A stretch of DNA of 5,284 nucleotides from an uncultured Oscillospiraceae bacterium. GTDB taxonomy: Bacteria > Bacillota_A > Clostridia > Oscillospirales > Oscillospiraceae. The stretch is from positions 1 to 5,284 of the forward strand of contig CANRMG010000124.1 of the NCBI GenBank assembly GCA_947631675.1, in the 5' to 3' direction. The position numbers and the translations under genes are program-made. The stretch's first letter is position 1. Every line of letters starts with the position of its first letter. The notes beneath the pieces are model-generated. The model did no database searches. It was not told the origin of the DNA and saw nothing but the letters and a program-made list of their open reading frames with translations. Shown here one piece after another: positions 1 through 4,508 of the stretch.

Positions 1-74
1 CGCGCCTTTAGGCGCCGCCAACATTATGCCCTTACAGGGCTTGTGCAGGCCACCCGCTATGCGGGTGGTCCTGA
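1..74. repeat. Cluster of three consecutive hairpins, possible mobile-element end or RNA structure
   Basis: Three inverted repeats follow one another in the only non-coding stretch at this end. The first pairs 2-6 with 11-15 around a TTTA loop. The second pairs GCCCT at 28-32 with AGGGC at 36-40 around a TAC loop. The third pairs CCACCCGC at 50-57 with GCGGGTGG at 61-68 around TAT, and extends by CAGG 46-49 with CCTG 70-73 past one bulged T at 69. The third hairpin starts about 8 bases beyond the stop codon of the EF-Tu-like gene. Neither strand has a run of T after it, so it is not a standard intrinsic terminator, although it may still protect or end the transcript. Compact hairpins of this kind are typical of IS200/IS605-family ends and REP-like elements. 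No transposase is visible because the window starts here, so that identity is a guess. Confidence 0.45.
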
Positions 75-81
75 CTTATAT

Positions 82-876
82 TCATTCCAAGAGCTCCAGC
101 ACCTCGCCGAAGCCTATCGTCCGGTCACCTTCCCGGATGGGGAAGGTCTGATCCTTCTGAAGGGGGACCGGCTTGGTCAGCTTCACGGTGAGCTGGCAGT
201 TGTTGCCGGGCATCAGGCACTCGTCCGCGTCCAGGATGAGCTCGCCCGTCACAGCCGCCGTGCGGAAATAGAACATGAGGTGACAGCCGCTTCTGACCCC
301 GCTGCGGCGGCCTCCGTCCTCGGCCCGCAGCAGTCTCACCCAGGCGCGGAACACTCTGTGGCAGGACACAGAGCCGGAGGCGGACAGGACCTGCCCACTC
401 TGGATCGGGCCGGGGTCCGCGCCCCGAAGGGCGACGCCGATCAGATCCCCGGCATTGGCGATGTCTGTGGGCTGGCGGAAGATCTGTATGCTCTCGGCGG
501 TGCATGCCTGGGTGCTGCCCAGGCCCGTCAGCTCCACCGGGTCCCCCGGCCGCAGTCCGCCCTGCTCCACGCAGCCGGTGACTACGGTCATCCCGTCCCG
601 CCGGTAGACCTGGTACACCGGCATCAGAAACGGCTGATCGCCTGCCCGGTCAGGCTCCGGGATGTGCTCGCTGAGCACGTCCATCAGCTCCATGATGGGT
701 CCACCATACCCGTTGGGGTCCATCCTGGCGCGCTCGCTGTCGCCGACGACGATGGGCGCGTCCCGGTAGCCGTGCTGCTCCAGCAGCCGGGCGATGTCCT
801 TCTCCAGCCGCTCCAGCTCATCCGGGTCCGTGGCGGGCGGGGCGTTCAGGAACCCGACGATGGACTCCACGCCCAT
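82..876 (-). CDS. EF-Tu-like domains 2 and 3 with the end of the G domain (downstream part of the frameshifted gene)
   Basis: The 264 residues counted from the ATG at 876 continue the EF-Tu alignment of the upstream ORF. That ATG is internal to the original gene and has no recognisable ribosome binding site, so independent translation is doubtful. Residues 1-70 are the rest of the G domain. The position of the NKxD guanine-specificity motif reads NAPP (11-14), and the last G motif (EF-Tu SALKAL) reads GDSERAR. Residues 75-168 match EF-Tu domain 2, with IPEPDRA, DQPFLMPV, VVTG and LRPGDPVEL. Residues 170-264 match domain 3, with GGRRSG, FYFRT, VTGEL, MPGNN and IREGDRTIGFGEV, ending at the usual EF-Tu C-terminus. 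Domains 2 and 3 bind aminoacyl-tRNA and EF-Ts in true EF-Tu; whether any of this is kept is unknown. The good conservation of domains 2 and 3 argues that the gene was under selection until recently, or that the frameshift is an artefact. Confidence 0.75.
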   Translation of the reverse strand: MGVESIVGFLNAPPATDPDELERLEKDIARLLEQHGYRDAPIVVGDSERARMDPNGYGGPIMELMDVLSEHIPEPDRAGDQPFLMPVYQVYRRDGMTVVTGCVEQGGLRPGDPVELTGLGSTQACTAESIQIFRQPTDIANAGDLIGVALRGADPGPIQSGQVLSASGSVSCHRVFRAWVRLLRAEDGGRRSGVRSGCHLMFYFRTAAVTGELILDADECLMPGNNCQLTVKLTKPVPLQKDQTFPIREGDRTIGFGEVLELLE

Positions 877-1844
877 CTGCGGGCCAGAAGAACGTGCTCC
901 CTGGTCTGCTCCATGACGCCCTCCCGGGCGGAGACCACCAGAACGGCGCCGTCCATCATGGACATCATGGGGACCGCATTTTTCACATACCACTGATCCC
1001 CCGGGCAGTCCAGGAGGGCGTAATGCTGCCAGCCGCAGACGACCTCCGCCACATTGCCGGCCAGGGTCAGGCCCCGTTCCCGCTCATCCTGCAGCCGGTC
1101 CAGGTCGTCCGGGGAGGAGGAGCCGTGGGGCCCCTTTTGATACGCCATGACCTGCATGACCGCCGCCGCCAGGGACGTCTTTCCGTGTTGGGAGTGGCCG
1201 ATGAGGCCGATGTTATAGTGGGGCATCGTGTGGGCCAAAGGCACCGGCTTCTCCGGTTCTTTGCCGGTCTCTTCATCATCGTCCGGCTCGGGCTCGTCAT
1301 CGTCATCCGAGACCGGCTCTTCCTCGGCGGTCAGCTCAGCCAGGAGCTTTCGCACCTCATCCGCCTGCTCATCGGCGCCTTCATACCCCTGTTCGGCCGC
1401 GGCGCGGAACCATTTCTCCGCCTTTTTCAGTTCGTCCATTTCATCGTCCGAGCCCGTGCCCGCCAGATAGAGATAGCCCAGCTCGTACATGGCGTCGGGA
1501 TCGCCCAGCTCCGCGGCCTTTTCCAGCCAGTACAGCGCCTTCGGGACGTCCTCTTCCGTGCCCTGACCGAGAAGATGCATCTCGCCGTACATATACATCC
1601 CGCCTGCGTTGCCCATCTCTGCGGCCTTTTTGAACCACTCCAGGGCCGTGATGTACTGCGGCTCGCCCATATCGCCGTTATAGTGCATCCAGGCGTTCTC
1701 CATCATGGCGCCCACGTGGCCCAGCCTGGCGGCCTTGTCGAGATTGAACACGGCCAGGTCATAGTCCTTCGCTTTTCGTGCGTTGCAGCCCTTCTGATAG
1801 ATCTTCTCGATTTTTTCAGGGCTCGGCTTTCCGAACAGTCCCAT
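846..1844 (-). CDS. Sel1-like repeat protein with the N-terminal half of an EF-Tu-type GTPase domain (upstream part of the frameshifted gene)
   Basis: The ORF encodes 332 residues, the last ten out of frame. The start ATG at 1844 is set by a near-perfect AAAGGAGG at 1859-1852, 7 bases upstream. Residues 14-153 carry about four Sel1/TPR-like helical repeats, three of them clear, with the signature spacing KAAEMGN, KAAELGD and AAAEQGY. These are usually protein-protein docking modules. A linker of about 30 residues (170-200) is dominated by Asp and Glu. The G domain begins near 209 with the P-loop GHSQHGKT (216-223), then RGLT (257-260, the switch I threonine) and DCPG (279-282), followed by a region close to EF-Tu (VKN, MDGA, LVVSA, QTREH). 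After DCPG, EF-Tu has the catalytic His; here it is Asp283. No signal peptide or membrane segment is seen, so the product should be cytosolic. Frame is lost after Arg322. The Sel1 and EF-Tu family assignments are firm; the function is unknown. Confidence 0.85.
   Translation of the reverse strand: MGLFGKPSPEKIEKIYQKGCNARKAKDYDLAVFNLDKAARLGHVGAMMENAWMHYNGDMGEPQYITALEWFKKAAEMGNAGGMYMYGEMHLLGQGTEEDVPKALYWLEKAAELGDPDAMYELGYLYLAGTGSDDEMDELKKAEKWFRAAAEQGYEGADEQADEVRKLLAELTAEEEPVSDDDDEPEPDDDEETGKEPEKPVPLAHTMPHYNIGLIGHSQHGKTSLAAAVMQVMAYQKGPHGSSSPDDLDRLQDERERGLTLAGNVAEVVCGWQHYALLDCPGDQWYVKNAVPMMSMMDGAVLVVSAREGVMEQTREHVLLARRWAWSPSSGS
876..881 (-). other. Apparent one-base deletion (frameshift junction) in the EF-Tu-like gene
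   Basis: On the minus strand the codons read GCC CGC AGA TGG in the upstream frame. EF-Tu similarity resumes one frame over at ATG (876-874), and a single added C restores Arg-Gln-Met. The site is not in a homopolymer longer than three bases. It lacks an X-XXY-YYZ slippery sequence, and nothing resembling a frameshift-stimulating element was noticed just downstream. Confidence 0.75.
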
Positions 1845-1851
1845 GCTCTTG

Positions 1852-1859
1852 CCTCCTTT
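1852..1859 (-). promoter_or_regulatory. Ribosome binding site of the Sel1/EF-Tu-like gene
   Basis: AAAGGAGG on the minus strand, 7 bases before the ATG at 1844. It lies in the 22-base gap after the PAP2 stop codon. It is the strongest Shine-Dalgarno match in the window and fixes the start of the fusion protein. Confidence 0.85.
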
Positions 1860-1866
1860 GATATGA

Positions 1867-2532
1867 TTACGCTTTTTTCCGCTTGGGCCGGATGAATACG
1901 AAATACTCCGCGACGAGGCACACGGGGATGGCCCCCAGCACGTCCGCCGCCGAGTGCTGCTTGACGAAGCACACCGAAGCGCACACGCCCAGCACGAAGA
2001 GGGTCATGAGCACCTTGCCGGCCTTGGAGAAATCCCTGTCCCGCAGAAACGCGGACAGGATGCCCAGGGAATAGGCCACGTGCAGGGAAGGGAAGACCCC
2101 GGTGCTGGTGTCGAAAGCGTAGATGAGGCCCAGCACCCATGTGAACACGTTCTCCCGGGGGAACACCGCCGGGCGCAGGTCCTGGCGGCTGGGCCAGAGG
2201 ACGTATACCGCCATGGCCAGGGCCTGGGTGATCATGATGTAGATTTGTATCTTGCGGAACTTTTCGATGTCATAAAGCCCCGTCCACAGCAGGGAGCCGA
2301 ACACCAGCACGTACCAGCCCACGTAAAACACCAGAAAATACTCGCAGAAGGGGATGAGGTCGTCCAGCCAGATGTGGATGACGTGGCACCGCTCCGGGGG
2401 GATCAGGTTCTCCGTGAGAAAATACATGGCGAAGTAGGCCAGCCATCCGCCCAGCAGCTTCAAGTGGCGGAACTCCGGCGTGTTCAGCCGGGAAAACCGG
2501 AAGCGGCGGTAATCAACGACCGGCGTTTTCAT
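1867..2532 (-). CDS. PAP2-superfamily membrane phosphatase, Aur1/inositolphosphotransferase-like subtype
   Basis: This is a 221-residue integral membrane protein with about six hydrophobic segments (near 27-44, 62-84, 95-113, 129-141, 173-190 and 198-214). PAP2 enzymes remove phosphate, or move a phospho-headgroup, on lipids such as phosphatidic acid or undecaprenyl diphosphate at the membrane. The family signatures appear in order: RP at 120-121 (motif 1, with the upstream lysine not evident), PSLH at 148-151 (motif 2, with the histidine acid/base) and KQHSAAD at 191-197 (motif 3, nucleophile His193 with Asp197). PSLH and KQH, in place of PSGH and SRxxxxxH, are typical of the Aur1/Ipt1-like branch. 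The start at 2532 lies inside the end of the acyltransferase gene and is preceded by GAGG at 2545-2542. The reading frame stays open upstream to 2697, but that stretch is Arg/Pro/Ser-rich shadow sequence of the neighbouring gene. The substrate cannot be told. A role in turning phosphatidic acid into diacylglycerol would suit the neighbour. Confidence 0.85.
   Translation of the reverse strand: MKTPVVDYRRFRFSRLNTPEFRHLKLLGGWLAYFAMYFLTENLIPPERCHVIHIWLDDLIPFCEYFLVFYVGWYVLVFGSLLWTGLYDIEKFRKIQIYIMITQALAMAVYVLWPSRQDLRPAVFPRENVFTWVLGLIYAFDTSTGVFPSLHVAYSLGILSAFLRDRDFSKAGKVLMTLFVLGVCASVCFVKQHSAADVLGAIPVCLVAEYFVFIRPKRKKA
2513..2532 (-). other. 20-base overlap of the acyltransferase end and the PAP2 gene start
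   Basis: The acyltransferase stop (TGA, 2515-2513) lies 17 bases past the first base of the PAP2 ATG at 2532. Overlaps of this size usually mean coupled translation of two genes on one mRNA, which supports a shared lipid pathway for the two products. Confidence 0.85.
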
Positions 2533-3289
2533 CGTTATATACCTCGAGGGGACGGTTCTTCGGGTAGTTCTTCTTCCCGACGTTCCGGTAGGGGACCACG
2601 GTGTGCTCGGGAAGGGATACAGCCATGTCGGTGATGGCGTCCATGAGCGCGGTGCATATGCGCGCCCGCTCCTCCCGGATGGGCGCATTCGGGTCAAAGG
2701 GGATGGGCTTTCCCAGATACATGGTCTTTAAGTAGGGCGCTATGTACATGGGCACGAAGGACAGGACCTTGCCTGTCTTTTTATAATACATCCTGCCCAG
2801 GTCGATGAACTTGTCCTGGAAGGCGTAGAGGATGTTGTTATACCGCTCGTTCTTCTCCGGGAAGATGACCACGCTGCTGCCCTCCTGGAGCCGGGAGATG
2901 GTCTCCCGGAAGGTGGTGATGATGCGGGTGTCGTGGTACACGGCGATGGTGTGGGCGTTGTTGAAGATACACACCGCCAGGGGCGCGATGAGGTAGGAGG
3001 CGATCTTGAAGAGCCAGCGCACGCTCTTGGGCTTGAAGGACCAAAAGTCCTCAAAGGCGTAGCCGGGGACCTCTTTTAAGTGCATCATCTGCCCGGCGCA
3101 CCAGATGTAGTGCATGCCGGGGTAGTAGAGCTCGCTGGCGATGGGGCCGAACATCTGGGTGTGGTTGCCCACGGCGATGACGGGCTCGTCGGGCAGGTCA
3201 TCCAGGCCCTCCACCTTCATCTTCGGGGAGAACAGGCGCACCAGCCATCGTATGAAGCGGTATAGAGGCGTTATCTTTTTGTCCGGCAT
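2513..3289 (-). CDS. PlsC-like lysophospholipid/1-acylglycerol-3-phosphate acyltransferase family protein, divergent
   Basis: 258 residues, near the usual PlsC length. The start ATG at 3289 has AAAGGAGA at 3303-3296, 6 bases upstream. PlsC enzymes pass an acyl group to lysophosphatidic acid at the inner face of the membrane. The opening (EGLDDLPDEPVIAVGNH, 27-43) has the usual lead into acyltransferase block I, and His43 is in place. The HX4D aspartate is not: residues 43-48 read HTQMFG, with Gly48 where Asp is expected. Block III is FPEKNER (143-149) instead of FPEGTR. A block IV-like VPMYIAP is at 179-185. A hydrophobic stretch (about 98-110, SYLIAPLAVCIFN) may touch the membrane. It is the first gene of the minus-strand cluster and overlaps the PAP2 gene. 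The fold assignment is good; real acyl transfer, and to which acceptor, is uncertain because of the missing aspartate. Confidence 0.78.
   Translation of the reverse strand: MPDKKITPLYRFIRWLVRLFSPKMKVEGLDDLPDEPVIAVGNHTQMFGPIASELYYPGMHYIWCAGQMMHLKEVPGYAFEDFWSFKPKSVRWLFKIASYLIAPLAVCIFNNAHTIAVYHDTRIITTFRETISRLQEGSSVVIFPEKNERYNNILYAFQDKFIDLGRMYYKKTGKVLSFVPMYIAPYLKTMYLGKPIPFDPNAPIREERARICTALMDAITDMAVSLPEHTVVPYRNVGKKNYPKNRPLEVYNDENAGR
2542..2545 (-). promoter_or_regulatory. Ribosome binding site of the PAP2 gene
   Basis: GAGG on the minus strand, 9 bases before the ATG at 2532 and inside the acyltransferase coding region. It is a modest match, in keeping with translational coupling, and it favours the 2532 start over the longer open frame. 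Confidence 0.55.
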
Positions 3290-3327
3290 GGCGGCTCTCC
3301 TTTCCCCATTTGCAGTAAACAGATTGT

Positions 3328-3336
3328 ATTATAGCA
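3328..3336 (-). promoter_or_regulatory. Extended -10 promoter of the acyltransferase-PAP2-Sel1/EF-Tu cluster
   Basis: The minus strand reads TGCTATAAT: a perfect TATAAT (3333-3328) with the TGn extension. Transcription would begin around 3321, leaving a leader of about 30 bases with the ribosome binding site at 3303-3296. No good -35 box sits at 17 bases, which is common for extended -10 promoters. The surrounding stretch is the most AT-rich part of the window. Confidence 0.7.
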
Positions 3337-3364
3337 CATTTTTATCTGATTGTGGGCATAAATT

Positions 3365-3394
3365 CGGCCGGGCCGGGAAAATTCGCGCCGGCCG
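3365..3394. promoter_or_regulatory. Inverted repeat abutting the pfkA -35 box, possible operator
   Basis: CGGCCGG (3365-3371) and its complement CCGGCCG (3388-3394) are separated by 16 bases, and the right arm ends exactly where the pfkA -35 hexamer begins. A regulator bound here could act on pfkA and on the divergent lipid cluster. In GC-rich DNA such repeats also arise by chance, so this is only a candidate. Confidence 0.25.
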
Positions 3395-3423
3395 TTGAAA
3401 GGGAGGGCCGTTTGGAGTATAAT
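3395..3423 (+). promoter_or_regulatory. Sigma-A-type promoter of pfkA
   Basis: TTGAAA (3395-3400), a 17-base spacer and a perfect TATAAT (3418-3423). Transcription should start near 3430, about 30 bases before the pfkA ATG. It is the clearest complete promoter in the window and lies back to back with the acyltransferase promoter, with 61 bases between the two cores (3334-3394). Confidence 0.8.
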
Positions 3424-3447
3424 GGGACCATCAAAACTATGCTAAAA

Positions 3448-3452
3448 GAGGG
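3448..3452 (+). promoter_or_regulatory. Ribosome binding site of pfkA
   Basis: GAGGG, 7 bases before the ATG at 3460. It settles the start. An in-frame ATG further up, at 3352, would put the promoter inside the coding region and add 36 residues not seen in the family. Confidence 0.7.
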
Positions 3453-3459
3453 ATGCATC

Positions 3460-4440
3460 ATGAGCGACATCAAGAGAATAGGCGTACTGACCAGCGGCGG
3501 CGACGCGCCGGGCATGAACGCGGCGGTGCGGGCGGTGGTCCGCACGGCGCTGGGCAGGGACATAGAGGTGGTGGGCATCCGCCGGGGCTGGAACGGGCTG
3601 GTGCACAGCGACTTCTTCCAGATGGATTCCGCCTCCGTCAACCACATCCTGGCCAGCGGCGGCACCATCCTGTATACCGCCCGCAGCAAGGAATATATGA
3701 CCGAGGAGGGCCGGGCCCAGGCTGTGGCCACCTGCAAGCTCTTAGGCCTGGATGCGGTAGTGGCCATCGGCGGCGACGGCACCTTCCGGGGCGCGCTGGA
3801 GATGAGCCGGCTGGGCGTGCCTGTGGTGGGCATCCCTGCCACCATCGACAACGACATCGGCTGCTCCAACTACACCATCGGCTTCGACACCGCCTGCAAC
3901 ACCGCCATCGAGTGCATCGACAAGCTGCGGGACACCATGCAGAGCCATGAGCGCTGCTCCGTGGTGGAGGTCATGGGCCGCCACGCCGGGTATCTGGCCC
4001 TGTACGTGGGCATCTCCGTGGGCGCCACGGCGGTGCTGATCCCCGAGCGGAAGGTGGACTTCGACCGGGACGTGATCGAGCGCATCCGCCAGTCCCGCAT
4101 GCTGGGCAACACCCACTTCATGATCGTGGTGGCCGAGGGGGCGGGCTCCGCCGTGGAGATCGGCAAGCGCATCCATGACGAGCTGGGCATGGACCCCCGG
4201 GTCACCGTCCTGGGCCACATCCAGCGGGGCGGCTCCCCCACGGCCAGGGACCGGGAGATGGCCACCCGCATGGGCTACGCCGCCGTCATGGCGCTGGTGA
4301 ACGGGGAGCTGAACTGCATCATCGGCACAAAGGCCGGGGATCTGGTGACCACGCCCATCGAGGAGGCGCTGAAGCAGGTCAAGCACCTGCAGATGGAGCG
4401 CTATGACGTGCTGGAGGCCATGCACGCCAAGCATAAGTGA
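3460..4440 (+). CDS. pfkA: 6-phosphofructokinase, ATP-dependent type
   Basis: 326 residues, close to the ~320 of bacterial PfkA. The enzyme phosphorylates fructose 6-phosphate to fructose 1,6-bisphosphate, the committed step of glycolysis, in the cytosol and normally as a tetramer. Family landmarks in order: GVLTSGGDAPGMN (8-20, ATP site), GGDGT (104-108; Gly107 is the residue that is Asp in pyrophosphate-dependent enzymes), PATIDND (126-132, catalytic Asp130), IGFDTA (140-145), Arg165 and MGR (172-174, substrate binding) and HIQRGGSP (253-260). The second residue that separates ATP from PPi enzymes, usually Gly before TIDND, is Ala127 and not the PPi-type Lys, so ATP is the likely donor. Several positively charged effector-site residues known from E. 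coli PfkA are replaced: Arg54 by Ser57, and the basic cluster around 211-214 by LGNT (215-218). Arg24, Arg28 and Arg157 are kept. Loss of control by PEP/ADP is therefore likely, though this is inference. The gene has its own promoter and no obvious terminator after it. Confidence 0.93.
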   Translation: MSDIKRIGVLTSGGDAPGMNAAVRAVVRTALGRDIEVVGIRRGWNGLVHSDFFQMDSASVNHILASGGTILYTARSKEYMTEEGRAQAVATCKLLGLDAVVAIGGDGTFRGALEMSRLGVPVVGIPATIDNDIGCSNYTIGFDTACNTAIECIDKLRDTMQSHERCSVVEVMGRHAGYLALYVGISVGATAVLIPERKVDFDRDVIERIRQSRMLGNTHFMIVVAEGAGSAVEIGKRIHDELGMDPRVTVLGHIQRGGSPTARDREMATRMGYAAVMALVNGELNCIIGTKAGDLVTTPIEEALKQVKHLQMERYDVLEAMHAKHK

Positions 4441-4444
4441 GCGC

Positions 4445-4473
4445 TTTTCAACCGGGGACATCTGTGCTATACT
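4445..4473 (+). promoter_or_regulatory. Promoter of the beta-CASP gene
   Basis: TTTTCA (4445-4450), 17-base spacer and TATACT (4468-4473) with the TGn extension (TGC at 4465-4467). It begins five bases after the pfkA stop codon, so the downstream gene can be transcribed alone as well as by read-through from pfkA. The nine bases TGTGCTATA are the same as in the acyltransferase promoter on the other strand. Confidence 0.6.
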
Positions 4474-4492
4474 TACATTAAAATAGAAACGG

Positions 4493-4500
4493 AAAGGGAG
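4493..4500 (+). promoter_or_regulatory. Ribosome binding site of the beta-CASP gene
   Basis: AAAGGGAG, 8 bases before the ATG at 4509. It is purine-rich and well placed, and together with the family-typical first residues MKLTFLGA it sets the start. Confidence 0.65.
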
Positions 4501-4508
4501 CGTGCGAC

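Larger units (their letters stand above)
82..1844 (-). pseudogene. Sel1-repeat/EF-Tu-like fusion gene, interrupted by a one-base frameshift
   Basis: The two minus-strand ORFs 846-1844 and 82-876 are consecutive parts of one gene. The upstream part ends its EF-Tu similarity at the helix reading REHVLLAR. The downstream part continues exactly there with QMGVESIVGFLN, as in EF-Tu ([20 protein letters not shown]). Adding one C between 879 and 878 turns CGC-AGA-TGG into CGC-CAG-ATG and joins the frames without losing a residue, giving a protein of 587 residues. Its order is Sel1-like repeats (about 14-153), a strongly acidic linker (about 170-200), an EF-Tu-type G domain (about 209-390), then EF-Tu domains 2 and 3 to the end. 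It is the third gene of the minus-strand cluster, 22 bases after the PAP2 gene. No slippery heptamer is evident at the junction, so a mutation or a sequencing error is more likely than programmed frameshifting. Whether the gene is truly dead cannot be told from this sequence. Confidence 0.8.

Noticed and set aside
46..73. Intrinsic terminator for the minus-strand cluster
   Set aside because: The hairpin is strong, but no run of T follows it on either strand; it is reported only as a structured repeat.
876..900. Programmed ribosomal frameshifting in the Sel1/EF-Tu gene
   Set aside because: The junction CTGGCCCGCAGATG has no slippery heptamer, and the tRNA on CGC would re-pair poorly one base back.
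43..1895. Long plus-strand open frames (43-996 and 894-1895) opposite the Sel1/EF-Tu gene
   Set aside because: They are antisense frames kept open by high GC content. Their translations have no family signature, while the minus strand encodes clear Sel1 and EF-Tu sequence.
2533..2697. Longer N-terminus for the PAP2 protein starting at 2697
   Set aside because: The added 55 residues are Arg/Pro/Ser/Thr-rich and are the out-of-frame shadow of the acyltransferase gene. The start at 2532 has a ribosome binding site and a typical membrane-protein N-terminus.
3352..3459. Longer N-terminus for phosphofructokinase starting at 3352
   Set aside because: The -35 and -10 boxes of the promoter would lie inside it, and the family begins at MSDIKRIGVLTSGGDAPG (3460).
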